A stretch of 64,000 nt of DNA from Mucilaginibacter limnophilus (GTDB lineage Bacteria > Bacteroidota > Bacteroidia > Sphingobacteriales > Sphingobacteriaceae): NCBI RefSeq assembly GCF_004005815.1, contig NZ_SACK01000001.1:620001-684000 (forward strand), in the 5' to 3' direction. The position numbers and the translations under genes are program-made. The first letter of the stretch is position 1. Each line of letters starts with the position of its first letter. This document shows, piece after piece, positions 36,609 to 45,503 of the stretch. Below the pieces are notes generated by a model. It searched no databases. It saw only the letters and a list, made by a program, of their open reading frames with translations, and was not told the origin of the DNA.

Positions 36609-36932
36609 ATGAATTTACCAGTAGTAATAAGCAAATTAGTCGCAACGCAAAATGCACTTGACAGCGAGGCTTACACCGAGTGTTTTACGGAGCAGGCAGT
36701 CGTTCATGACGAAGGCAAAACCCATCATGGAAAAGGGGAGATTCAGCAGTGGATTGAACATTCTAACCAGGAGTATCGGGCATTGATGAAGCCGCTAAAT
36801 TATGAACAGACGGAAAATGAAGGGGTGTTGACCGCAGAAGTAGCGGGAACTTTTCCCGGCAGCCCGGCTGTGCTTCAATTTTATTTGACCTTGGAGAATG
36901 ACCTGATCTGCGCGCTGAAAGTAACGGGATAA
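36609..36932 (+). CDS. NTF2-like (SnoaL-type) protein
   Basis: A 107-residue cone-shaped alpha+beta protein of the nuclear transport factor 2 superfamily. The N-terminal helix carries LVATQNALDSEAYTECFTEQ, then AVVHDEGKTHHGKGEIQQWI and the beta-strands VAGTFPGSPAVLQFYLTLE. Such proteins often bind or isomerise small ligands. It follows the SDR gene closely and probably shares its control by the HxlR regulator. Confidence 0.85.
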   Translation: MNLPVVISKLVATQNALDSEAYTECFTEQAVVHDEGKTHHGKGEIQQWIEHSNQEYRALMKPLNYEQTENEGVLTAEVAGTFPGSPAVLQFYLTLENDLICALKVTG

Positions 36933-36993
36933 GTTGTTGTAAGATCTGCAGAGAAAGGCACAATTCTAAGCGGATCTTATAGCATTTATTCTT

Positions 36994-37311
36994 CTACTTG
37001 CTTTCCCATTTTAACTCTCTCAAGTCAGCTAGAAATGTGGAATCGCGCATATTTGCCAGAAGTAACTTTTTCTGACGTCTAAATCTGGTAGTGGGTAAAA
37101 TGTGTGGCACCTTCGTTACTTTTCTCTGAAAGCCAAATTTAATACTGTCTAAATAAGTCAAGATCCAGTAAATCAGATTCATGGGTTGTAAAGATGAGTT
37201 GTCCAAGTTTGTCAGGATTATTTGAATCTTCCCTATAAATTCTTTGAGAAGTGCGGGGTGGATACTTTGGTCGGTTTCGTCAATTAAAACAGTAACCAGA
37301 AAATTCTCCAA
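36994..37311 (-). pseudogene. Decayed C-terminal fragment of an AAA15-type ATP-binding protein
   Basis: One frame encodes the Walker-B-like LIDETDQSIHPALLKEFIGK, but the conserved continuation (DKLGQLIFTTHESDLLDLDLF, with the sensor-like TTHE) lies in another frame and then meets two stop codons, in RQY-stop-IWLSEK and YQI-stop-TSEK. The first frame returns for the C-terminal STFLADLRELKWESK. So at least two frameshifts and two stops have accumulated. The N-terminal two thirds of the gene are missing; the fragment starts where the repeat copy at 37338 begins. Family members include ATPases of phage-defence and restriction-linked loci; a specific assignment is not possible. Confidence 0.8.
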
Positions 37312-37337
37312 AAGATACTCTTAATGTGCTGTTTCTC

Positions 37338-37370
37338 AATAAGGCGAAGGGAAGTTTATCGAATCATTTT
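37338..37370 (+). repeat. Partial repeat copy at the pseudogene break point
   Basis: CAATAAGGCGAAGGGAAG then TTTATCGAATCATTTTT match the last third of the repeat copies at 29870 and 45684 and the fragment at 35148. It lies about 25 bp beyond the truncated ATPase gene's first recognisable codon. Confidence 0.55.
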
Positions 37371-37513
37371 TTTAATTTACTCTTTAAAAATGCTGTTCTA
37401 ATAGGCTAATTAATTTTACTGAACAAAAACGAAAGCTTGCTTGTCCGTTCATCTATATTACAAATTCGCATCTACGGGTTGATTCAATCAATTAGATTGA
37501 CGTAAGTAATCAT

Positions 37514-40354
37514 TCAATTATTTTCAAAGTTATTTAAATCGTAAATCGATATCCGCCGGTCGTTTTCCAGGAAGGCACAGTGATGCCTTTCCGGCACCGG
37601 AATGATGGCTTGGATTGCATTGGCCGTATGGATGGTGCTTTGCAGGACCGGGCTATCGCCGCTAAGATTATAAATGGAGGCCTTTTCTTGTTGCGTTACC
37701 ACCAGCCGCTGATCTGTTAAGAGGCAAATATGTTCGGCGCTGATCTCCCTGAAACGAGCGGCTACCCGCATTTTTTTGAGTTCGGGTACGACCAGGAAAA
37801 TGTTGTCTGTTGTCAATACCGCAATCTTCAACGCGGCGTGCTGCCCGGTTAGCGAGTAGCTAAGGACAGGCGTATCGAACTCAAGAAACTCCATTTCGCC
37901 GGTAAAGGTGAAACGGAGCAGCAGATTGTCCTGGTGATAGTAGAAATGATTTTTGCGCCAAGTCATGGCCCGCGGGTTGAACCGGGCCTGGCCTGGCTGG
38001 AAATAATCGCTTTCTATTTTACAGGTGTGAGAATGCAGCAAATTGCCTTTGAAATCATAGTGGCTCAACAGCAGTTCGTGGGCATCATGGTGTAATTTGC
38101 TAACGCCGCCAGCGCCATTCAGGCAGCAAGCGAGGTTACCGCCCGGTAGGTTATAAAAACTGCGCAGCCATAGCTCCCGCTCAAAATATTCGTCTGCTTG
38201 GAGTTTTTCCTCTGCTTTAATGTCTAGTAATTCACTGGTGATCAGGGCGCAGTCAGACAGGCCCGGGTCAACGAATAAATCGTATGGAACGCCAGTATCG
38301 TCCAGGTTGTTCAGGTAATGGTAGTTTACCTTGCCCTGCCAGTTCGCCCGGATGAAATAAAGGTCGTTGTCCTTACGGCCGATCGCGAGTAATTGATCAT
38401 GGTAAGGGGCCACGCTGAGCCAATGATAGTCTTTGCGCAGTTCCCAGTATTTTGGCCCGGTAAGAACGGGTGGTAATTTTAGCCGGTGCTGAGCATAACG
38501 TACCGCATCACTGCTAAGCAGCCTGTCCTGCGGTACAAAGCGACTGAGTAATTTTAAGCCGCCGGTATCCCCGGCAGCAGCTTGTGCACTGACGGTTTCG
38601 TAGGCGATGTGGAGGGCAGTCGCCTGGAACTGTTCTTCCGGGTGCAGGCTGCTCATTTTGGCCAGCACGTTCAAAAATGAAGTCCGTTTCAAAGGCGGCA
38701 CGTGCTTTGCATAAATATCGCTGACGGCTGTGCTGAGTCCGCCGTTTTCAGAATCATTACAGATATCCAGGTAACGTTCCAGGCAGGCTTCAGCGGCCTT
38801 GTGGTCTTTCCAGCCTTGCAGTAATATCGCTTTGCCTTCTTCGGTTTCGTGCAGTTTATCTATCGTCAGATTGGCTGCCTGCAGATATTCCCCCGCTGCT
38901 TGAAGCGACTGTTGTTTTTGCCGGTAGTATCGAATGGCTTCAGTTTCTTTGCCCAGCAGCCGATAGAGGTCAGCGGCTTTTTCGGGATTTTCCAGTTTAA
39001 GGTAGAGTGTTATTGCTTCCGTGAGCAAACCCCCTTTTTCCAGGCATTCCGCGGCCATGCGTTCACTTTTGAGATGATCCTGGTAGATCGCCGCCGCCTC
39101 ACGGTATAATTTGCCCTGCTGCAGCACATTAGCGGCTGAATGCAAGTTGCCCAGCAGGTGCGCATAAATATAAGCAGCGCGTTTGAAATCACCGGCGGCG
39201 ATGGCTTCATTGGCAGCTTTCTCGTAACGTTGGCGGAGTATCAAATTATAATCACCCAGATCCCAGCCGTCGACCCTTCTGCCGCCGCCCAAATTACCCA
39301 GATTAAACAGCGTAGACCGTCGACCGAGTTTCCCCGATGCTGGCGCTGTCCCGCGGTTTAGATAGGGACTGCTCAGCGGGATGGCATAGCGCAAGGCTTC
39401 ATCGGTATTTTGGTCAAAGAGGTTCACCAGGCGCTTTAATTCCGAGTCCCGTTGCTTTTCAAGGTCTTCCAATCGTTGATTGATCCATTGCTTAGCCCGC
39501 CCAAATATGCCTTGTTGGTTTGAGGTGGTCACAGCGCCCCGCCCGCCAGAAGAAAACAAGCCCGGAATGTTAAAAAGAACCCGCGCCAATATCACCAGCA
39601 ACGGTATTAATCCGCCCGTGGGAAAATTGCCTGCCTTGAACAAAACAACCAGCAGGCAAACACCCAGCAGTATCAAGATAACGGGCCCAAGGAGTATGAA
39701 AAATAGCAACAGGTACAGGCCGATCTTGCTTAGCCAGTTCAAAGCTTTTTTACCCTCGCGGGCCATGACGTTTTCATCAGCATCGGTGACAGGTATTTCT
39801 GAAAGTGGCCTGGGGTTGATCACTGCTTTTAATTCCTCCATGACTTCCGCCGGCGCTTCTTCCGTTTCCAGACCGATCATTTGCAAGGGGGGCGGAAGCG
39901 GGATACCCGGATGGGCCAGCGACCAGTCTGTTGTTTCAGCCTGCCTTAGCTGAATCAGCTGCGCCCATTGCAATTCGTCCTTTGCTTCAAAGCCGACCAG
40001 GCCAATCACCGGGTGAAAAACCTGCAAGTCCCAAAGCAGCAATGCTTTTAATTCGGAGGTATCGATCGGTGGATAAAGGGAGGCCTGCACCGGCAGGAAT
40101 AGCCGATCAGCAGTTAAGCGATAAGGATGCCTGAGCTTGCTAGGGTCCGGTAAAATTTTGGCAGCGAATACAACGAATAAACCGCTTGTCCGGTTATCCG
40201 CCAGGCTTGCCGGCATTACAAAACAACGAAGTGTTGCGAGCGGCACCTTCCAGGAACCGATTTCTGTTAGCCAGTCACGCGGGGAACTACCGGGAATGAA
40301 AGCACCCATGGCCGGCGCCCCCTGGCTTTCCTTATATTTCAGTTGCAGTTCCAT
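37514..40354 (-). CDS. Membrane-anchored TPR/beta-propeller protein of a MoxR-vWA-bpX system (bpX6-like)
   Basis: A 946-residue protein, last in the operon. Residues 1-155 form a globular N-terminal domain (LPDPSKLRHPYRL, ALLLWDLQVFHPVIGL) resembling the bpX6-type domain. Two hydrophobic segments follow (about 211-239 and 247-263), then helical TPR-like repeats (about 370-570, AAYIYAHLLGNLHSAANVL, EKAADLYRLLGKETEAIRYY), and a propeller-like beta-rich end (about 640-946). Its ATG abuts the stop of the vWA-propeller gene. The number of the bpX domain is from memory of the family and may be off; the general assignment is firmer. Confidence 0.8.
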   Translation of the reverse strand: MELQLKYKESQGAPAMGAFIPGSSPRDWLTEIGSWKVPLATLRCFVMPASLADNRTSGLFVVFAAKILPDPSKLRHPYRLTADRLFLPVQASLYPPIDTSELKALLLWDLQVFHPVIGLVGFEAKDELQWAQLIQLRQAETTDWSLAHPGIPLPPPLQMIGLETEEAPAEVMEELKAVINPRPLSEIPVTDADENVMAREGKKALNWLSKIGLYLLLFFILLGPVILILLGVCLLVVLFKAGNFPTGGLIPLLVILARVLFNIPGLFSSGGRGAVTTSNQQGIFGRAKQWINQRLEDLEKQRDSELKRLVNLFDQNTDEALRYAIPLSSPYLNRGTAPASGKLGRRSTLFNLGNLGGGRRVDGWDLGDYNLILRQRYEKAANEAIAAGDFKRAAYIYAHLLGNLHSAANVLQQGKLYREAAAIYQDHLKSERMAAECLEKGGLLTEAITLYLKLENPEKAADLYRLLGKETEAIRYYRQKQQSLQAAGEYLQAANLTIDKLHETEEGKAILLQGWKDHKAAEACLERYLDICNDSENGGLSTAVSDIYAKHVPPLKRTSFLNVLAKMSSLHPEEQFQATALHIAYETVSAQAAAGDTGGLKLLSRFVPQDRLLSSDAVRYAQHRLKLPPVLTGPKYWELRKDYHWLSVAPYHDQLLAIGRKDNDLYFIRANWQGKVNYHYLNNLDDTGVPYDLFVDPGLSDCALITSELLDIKAEEKLQADEYFERELWLRSFYNLPGGNLACCLNGAGGVSKLHHDAHELLLSHYDFKGNLLHSHTCKIESDYFQPGQARFNPRAMTWRKNHFYYHQDNLLLRFTFTGEMEFLEFDTPVLSYSLTGQHAALKIAVLTTDNIFLVVPELKKMRVAARFREISAEHICLLTDQRLVVTQQEKASIYNLSGDSPVLQSTIHTANAIQAIIPVPERHHCAFLENDRRISIYDLNNFENN

Positions 40355-42730
40355 TTAACGGAGTCTTTGAATGAAGGGTGCAATATAACGATCATAAAAA
40401 TCAGCGGCCAACATCACAGCCGCCTGGCTGGCACCTATAAAATAGGGATTACCGGTGAGCTTACCGTCGGCGCTCCAGCAGGCAGCGGTCTTTTCGAGCA
40501 CCAGGATGATCGTGCATTCCGGCACCTGCGTGTCCGCGCTTTTCAGGTGCAGCAGGCCACGCGAGTCCAGTACCGCTTCACTACCATCGGCCCAGATAAA
40601 CTTGATGAATTTCAGATTGGGCAGATGGGCAACCTCCATTTGTTCATGCCGGGCGGGTTTGATCCATTCGCCGGCGCGGCTGGTATGCTCCTTCCAGCTG
40701 AGGTGCCGTCCATGGAGATCAAGGTGCAGTTCGCGCTGATCGATAAATAATTTCCCATTCGTTCGGACATCAATGCTTTTCGCCGAGTTGATGACACTAT
40801 ACCCATTATTGATGATCTTTTTGATCTGACTTAATACCTGGAGATGAGGGGTGACCACCTGGTTTTTAATTTCTGCCTGGCTAAACGGAGTGGCTTGCTG
40901 TTTACCTGTTTGCGGATCTATGGCGGTTACGCTCCCGCTGCCGGTCACCAAGTGGAATACGCCGTCGGCGAAACAAACGTAGTTCGCCTGCAGGTCATGG
41001 AGCGCATGGGTCAATACTTCCTGCCGGTCGAGGTGCAGCTGATGAATACGGACTTCGGCGGCCGTATAGTTCCTTATCAGGAGGTAAACGTAACCACCGG
41101 CCTGACCAAAATGATGTCCATCACCGCTGCCGGTATTTTCGATAAGCTCAGCTGCGCCGTAAGCTTTGTCGCGCCAGTACAATAAACGTCGGTCCTGCGT
41201 GATGACAAGTACCTGGTCGGTTCCCCATTTAAAACTATTGTGATGCTGAATTCGAATCTTGGAGGCCGGAAACAACAATGGATAATCACTGGCGCCCAAC
41301 ATGGCGGGTAAGCCTGCAGTATGATATTTATTTCGCTGGGTGCTTACCCGGCTAAAAACCGTTTCTTCCAGGTCGATCAATGCCCGGTTCACTAGCTTGA
41401 ATTTTTTGCCGCGCGTCTCATAAAGCGCAATATGCCCGCTCCGGTTCAGTTCGATCAGGTAATCGATCTGCTCCTTGACCTGTCCGAAAAAGCGCATAAA
41501 TGCGGCATCCAGCCGCGCGTAGTCACCAGTGATGAGCAGGTATTTATCAGCGGTTGCTGCGCGTTCACTGAGCAGTTTTTTTAGCCCGGCGCCGGCATGC
41601 AGCTGCGGTTCCAGTTTCTCCAAGGCGTCGATAATTCCCGCTTTGGAGCCCAGATCGACGGGCGTGGCAGTCTGTCCCCCCAATGCCCAGGCGTCCATCT
41701 GCTGCTGTTTCCGGCTTTGATGAAAGGCCAGTGCGGCTGACAGCGCGAACAAACGCGGCATTCCCCACATTTTGATGGTATGGTCTATCATCAGGTGCCA
41801 TTGCTGATGCTGGTCGGCGGGCATTTTTTCCCGTTGCAGGAACAGGGCCTCGTTATTGGCCAGCCTGGCGGTCAGCAACAGGTCGTCCTGTGCCAGTTCG
41901 CTCAGCAATAACTTATCGTAGTGGCCACGGTTGCTGATGTCGGAAACGCCGCCCAGCGACTGGTCGCTGCTGCCACTTAAGTGCATGGGGATGTTCAGTG
42001 CTGCGATGATCTTTTTGGCCAGGCGCGCCAAGCCGGCCGTCTGCAGGTCACCTGCCAGTTGTTCGATTAATTCTTCGGGTACCGCTGCCGGCAGTTCAAT
42101 GGGCGCCGGATCTGGCACTTGCGTGATACCGGTGCGCAGTTTCAGTTCCAGCACCGCGGCATCCGGAAATCGCCTCAAGGCCGCTGCCAGGTGTACCAGG
42201 TCAGCTTTCAGTATGCCGTAAGCCCAGGGATGCGGCTGTTCTGCGAAGATGACTTCATCCAGAGCGCCGCTTTTGAATTCGTTGACCGTGCGCCGTAATT
42301 GTTGCCCGTCAAGCCCGCTCTCTGTTTCCAGTACAGCCTGCAGTAAAGCCACCCGTTTAAGTCCAGATCGTAAGTCGGCGGGTAATTCATTGATGGTCCC
42401 GAGGAAACGGAGTACCTCGCTGATCAGCGGTTTAGCAGCTTCGTGTTCATCCGGCAACAGGGAGGAGCGATAAGCCAGGCTGCGTAATACTGACTCCAGG
42501 TCAAAGAGTGCTATAGGGTTATCTTTGCAGGCACAGAGCACTAGGATTATGGTACCGAGCTGAACGTTTGCCGGGATAGTGAGACTGCCTAAAATAAAGG
42601 TAAGGTCTTCCCGGTAACAGATCGTCCGTCCGTTGGCGAACTCCAATACGGTGCCGTCGTCCGCCCAGCGCCAGAAATAATCCTTCGGCGCCTGGAAATA
42701 GTCAATGGTATGGCGACTTTGCTCAGCCAT
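40355..42730 (-). CDS. vWA-like/beta-propeller protein of a MoxR-vWA-bpX system
   Basis: A 791-residue protein. Residues about 1-240 are helical with no obvious motif. A vWA-like domain (about 255-430) shows GGVSDISNRGHYDKLLLSEL, then LMIDHTIKMWGMPRLFAL in the MIDAS position and LLITGDYARLD. The canonical DxSxS is here Asp316-His-Thr318-Ile-Lys, so metal binding is doubtful. A beta-propeller-like C-terminal part (about 490-791) follows with WGTDQVLVITQDRRLLYW. It overlaps the upstream partner by 8 nt. In MoxR systems the vWA protein acts with the ATPase on a target protein. Confidence 0.8.
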   Translation of the reverse strand: MAEQSRHTIDYFQAPKDYFWRWADDGTVLEFANGRTICYREDLTFILGSLTIPANVQLGTIILVLCACKDNPIALFDLESVLRSLAYRSSLLPDEHEAAKPLISEVLRFLGTINELPADLRSGLKRVALLQAVLETESGLDGQQLRRTVNEFKSGALDEVIFAEQPHPWAYGILKADLVHLAAALRRFPDAAVLELKLRTGITQVPDPAPIELPAAVPEELIEQLAGDLQTAGLARLAKKIIAALNIPMHLSGSSDQSLGGVSDISNRGHYDKLLLSELAQDDLLLTARLANNEALFLQREKMPADQHQQWHLMIDHTIKMWGMPRLFALSAALAFHQSRKQQQMDAWALGGQTATPVDLGSKAGIIDALEKLEPQLHAGAGLKKLLSERAATADKYLLITGDYARLDAAFMRFFGQVKEQIDYLIELNRSGHIALYETRGKKFKLVNRALIDLEETVFSRVSTQRNKYHTAGLPAMLGASDYPLLFPASKIRIQHHNSFKWGTDQVLVITQDRRLLYWRDKAYGAAELIENTGSGDGHHFGQAGGYVYLLIRNYTAAEVRIHQLHLDRQEVLTHALHDLQANYVCFADGVFHLVTGSGSVTAIDPQTGKQQATPFSQAEIKNQVVTPHLQVLSQIKKIINNGYSVINSAKSIDVRTNGKLFIDQRELHLDLHGRHLSWKEHTSRAGEWIKPARHEQMEVAHLPNLKFIKFIWADGSEAVLDSRGLLHLKSADTQVPECTIILVLEKTAACWSADGKLTGNPYFIGASQAAVMLAADFYDRYIAPFIQRLR

Positions 42731-43439
42731 GGTCGTTTACAGTTAACCGTACGGCACTCCGGCGGGCAGGCCGGAAATCAGAAAAATTCACTTGTTCCCA
42801 TCGGCCATCCCGGTTAAAAAGGCGATAGCTCGGTGCTGCGGCTTCCGTCTGTTGGGTAAGCAGCTCCGCCAGAACCGGCGGATCAAAATCCAATCCCAGC
42901 GGGAGTAAATTATTTTGCTGTTCCCATAAGTGCTGCCCGGGTAATGGCGGTAAAGGTTGTCCAATGATCAATACTTTTCCGCTATCAGAGGCAGCAAAAC
43001 GCAAAGGCGCCAGTCTCGTCTGCGGCGCGGTTTCAGCATAGGTTTTCCAATGGCTTAATTCGGTTATCAGTGCAAACGCCTCACGGACTAATCCTGAAGG
43101 TGCCATTTCGATCCGGATCGTTTCAGTTAATCCGCCAGGCAAGGCCGCTGTAGGTAGTGTGACCGGCAAGAATGTTTTCAAGGGCTGCCAATCCAGTGTG
43201 GGCAAAACGGCAACAGGCGTGGGTTTACCTTCCGGGAATAATCGCCCATCGGCGTCAACCCAATAGTTTTGCGTAACCGGCAAAGCACGGATCAGCAGAC
43301 CGTCTTTGCCGCTGCTGAAGCTACCCCGCAGCCAGATCAGGCCATCAGCGCTTGTGGCCGCTTTCAGCCCGGCGATATGCCGCACCGTGACCAGCGCCGG
43401 CCGGTATTTCTCTTCGATCAGGAGCATCTGTTCCATCAT
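42723..43439 (-). CDS. Small partner protein of the MoxR-vWA-bpX operon
   Basis: A 238-residue protein of no catalytic family I can name, most likely one of the bpX-type accessory domains. It is Leu/Pro/Thr-rich with beta-like segments (GLIWLRGSFSSGKDGLLIRA, RIEMAPSGLVREAFALIT) and a basic tail. It starts on the last base of the MoxR stop codon (TGATG overlap) and overlaps the vWA gene start by 8 nt, so its level is tied to both. No signal peptide or helix. Its role is probably structural, linking ATPase and propeller proteins; this is inference. Confidence 0.75.
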   Translation of the reverse strand: MMEQMLLIEEKYRPALVTVRHIAGLKAATSADGLIWLRGSFSSGKDGLLIRALPVTQNYWVDADGRLFPEGKPTPVAVLPTLDWQPLKTFLPVTLPTAALPGGLTETIRIEMAPSGLVREAFALITELSHWKTYAETAPQTRLAPLRFAASDSGKVLIIGQPLPPLPGQHLWEQQNNLLPLGLDFDPPVLAELLTQQTEAAAPSYRLFNRDGRWEQVNFSDFRPARRSAVRLTVNDHG

Positions 43440-44596
43440 CAGGCGGAGTGTAGGATTTGTTTCCAGAGTTCGTCGATCGGTTTTTGTACATAAGCGCGTT
43501 GTTCAGCATTGCCGATCCACTCACAACGGCCACTTAAATGGTTGAGTTTATCTTTGATCAGAGAGCGTTCGGCCATACTGGTTTCCGGCTCCTGCCATTG
43601 CTGCGTCAGCCGCTGTATTTCAGTAAAAAGCTCATCCGCATCGGGCAGACTATTGACCAATGCGCGGGGATGAGCCGCCAACGGTTCGTGTTCCGTACCC
43701 ATGACCGCATTCACAATTTGACTAATCACTTCCCGCTGCTCTTCGGTATCCCAGATGTGCCGCAACACCCAAAGGTCGGAAGCGATGGCCTGCTGCCGTT
43801 TGCAGATCAGGGCGCTAGCTGCGATCAGGCGTTGCAGCTTGACCGCGCGCCGGTCGGAAACCTGGAGCCCCGCATTGCGCAGTTTCTGAATCAGTTCGAT
43901 ATAGATCTGCCGGATGCCGGTGAGGTCGATCATGGAGGCCAACTGCTGGAGGCTGCGGATCTCCTCCGTAGTCACGGTCGGCTTCTCATCATTTATTCTT
44001 TGCTCCAATGACCAGCCCGCATTCAGCAACTCATTGAGTTGCCCGGGGTCGACGTTATCGCAACGTACGCGGATCAGGAAACGGTCGAACAGTGCCTGTA
44101 GCGCTTCATCTTCGGGTAGGTGATTACTGGCGCCGATCACCATCAGCGCCGGCAAGGCCCTCGTTTCCCGTCCCCGGCGGAATATTTTTTCGTTCAAAAC
44201 CATCAGCAGGCTATTCAGAATAGCGCTATTGGCATTTAGCAATTCATCCAGGAAGATCAGCGAAGCTTCCGGTAACATGCCCTCTGTATTGGTTACCAGT
44301 TCGCCATCGCGCAGCTTGCGGATATCGAAAGGCCCGAACAATTCGTTGGGTTCGGTAAAACGAGTCAGCAAATATTCGAAGGTCTTGCCATCCAGTAATT
44401 TTGATAGTTCGCGCACAGTGGCGCTTTTAGCAGTGCCTGGGGGACCAAGAAGAAACATGTTCTCTCTTCCGGCCAGACAAATACCCATCAGGTCAATAAT
44501 CTCGTCCTTGCCGACAAACAGCTCTTTCAAATGCCGGAGTACAGCCTGTAGTTTGTCGACGGTGATAAAATGATTTAGGTCGTTCGTCGTTGTCAT
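43439..44596 (-). CDS. MoxR-type AAA+ ATPase
   Basis: A 385-residue AAA+ ATPase of the MoxR/RavA group. Walker A is GPPGTAKS (51-58), Walker B is SLIFLDE (112-118), sensor 1 is Asn158 (GASNHLP) and the arginine finger is Arg172 (LFDRFLIRV). Motifs FTEPNELFGPFDIRKL are the MoxR-specific loop. A helical lid and C-terminal domain follow (about 200-385). MoxR ATPases act as chaperones that remodel or insert cofactors with vWA partners. It is the second gene of five, with 8 nt to the first gene and a 1-nt overlap with the next. Confidence 0.93.
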   Translation of the reverse strand: MTTTNDLNHFITVDKLQAVLRHLKELFVGKDEIIDLMGICLAGRENMFLLGPPGTAKSATVRELSKLLDGKTFEYLLTRFTEPNELFGPFDIRKLRDGELVTNTEGMLPEASLIFLDELLNANSAILNSLLMVLNEKIFRRGRETRALPALMVIGASNHLPEDEALQALFDRFLIRVRCDNVDPGQLNELLNAGWSLEQRINDEKPTVTTEEIRSLQQLASMIDLTGIRQIYIELIQKLRNAGLQVSDRRAVKLQRLIAASALICKRQQAIASDLWVLRHIWDTEEQREVISQIVNAVMGTEHEPLAAHPRALVNSLPDADELFTEIQRLTQQWQEPETSMAERSLIKDKLNHLSGRCEWIGNAEQRAYVQKPIDELWKQILHSA

Positions 44597-44604
44597 ATAA
44601 AATT

Positions 44605-45285
44605 TTAATGCAGATTTGGTAACTGGAGCTTAGGCCAGAGCAGGTCTGAGTAAAGCCCCAGTACTTCCTCCAGTGCTTGTTTTTCCATGTTATTGGTGAT
44701 CCGCTTTTGATCGCGGTGCTGGATGATCCGGTCGATATAGGCATATTTCAGCGAGGGATGGTTAATAATCACCGCAGTACTTACGGATGGTGTAATATCC
44801 AGACCTACACTTGAGTAGGGCCAGGCGGCGGCTGTTTCCTTTAGCATTTGAACCAGGGGGTCGCTTGGGGCAAGACCGCTACTTAATTTGAACAGTGGTG
44901 CCAAATGCCGGAAAATCAGGTCGACCGAGTAAATGGCTTCGCAAGTGACCGGCTCTTCATAAGCTTTCAAATACGCCTGTATCGCAGCTTCTTCCAATTC
45001 GCGTAGTAGCACAAACTGAATGGCGCGATAAAAATATTGCGCCGCCCACAAACCGGCGCTTTCATCAAAATCCGGCGCGTTGAAGGCCAGTTCCAAGCGC
45101 TCCGCCAGCTGATATTGTTGTAACAGTATTGCCGTTTCTCGTAAGTCATCTGCGTGAAATTCAAGTAGCTGGCGGGGTACATTGACCACGCCTTCGGTAA
45201 ATAATCCTTGTACAAATTTGCTGAGTTTCACTTCCTTTAAATAAAAGAAATATCCAGTAATAAAGCAAATAGGGATTGAGGACAA
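44605..45285 (-). CDS. First gene of the MoxR-vWA-bpX operon, helical partner protein
   Basis: A 226-residue protein with helical segments (LRETAILLQQYQLAERLELAF, FRHLAPLFKLSSGLAPSD) resembling a bpX-type accessory domain. The start is uncertain: a TTG at 45285 opens the frame, but a GTG at 45231 removes 18 hydrophobic residues and may be the real start. It is separated by 8 nt from the MoxR gene. A perfect 16-bp palindrome lies upstream (45366-45381). No catalytic motif is visible. Confidence 0.75.
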   Translation of the reverse strand: MSSIPICFITGYFFYLKEVKLSKFVQGLFTEGVVNVPRQLLEFHADDLRETAILLQQYQLAERLELAFNAPDFDESAGLWAAQYFYRAIQFVLLRELEEAAIQAYLKAYEEPVTCEAIYSVDLIFRHLAPLFKLSSGLAPSDPLVQMLKETAAAWPYSSVGLDITPSVSTAVIINHPSLKYAYIDRIIQHRDQKRITNNMEKQALEEVLGLYSDLLWPKLQLPNLH

Positions 45286-45365
45286 TTATTGGAAGAATAT
45301 CCTTATCAGGGATCACCGTTTTGATTTAGCTAATAATACAAAGAGATAAATTTTTTGCAAAGTGT

Positions 45366-45381
45366 AGTATAGCTCTATACT
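45366..45381. promoter_or_regulatory. Perfect palindrome upstream of the bpX operon
   Basis: AGTATAG-CT-CTATACT is a perfect two-fold sequence 85 bp above the first possible start of the operon. Just to its right GCTTTAAGC forms a second small palindrome. It could be an operator for the operon; no regulator is encoded next to it. Confidence 0.4.
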
Positions 45382-45503
45382 GCTACCGCTTTAAGCAGCG
45401 TAGTTCCCGCTGTCGAACATGACCGCCCTCCTTTGCGTGAAGGCTGATGCACACCTTCAGTCAGACTTCAACAATGTTAATAGCGATTAGAAACTCACGG
45501 AAT

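Noticed and set aside
39480..39953. Plus-strand reading frame inside the TPR/propeller gene
   Set aside because: It overlaps fully a long real gene on the other strand, is low in complexity (Pro/Ser/Arg-rich) and has no family features; high GC produces such shadows here.
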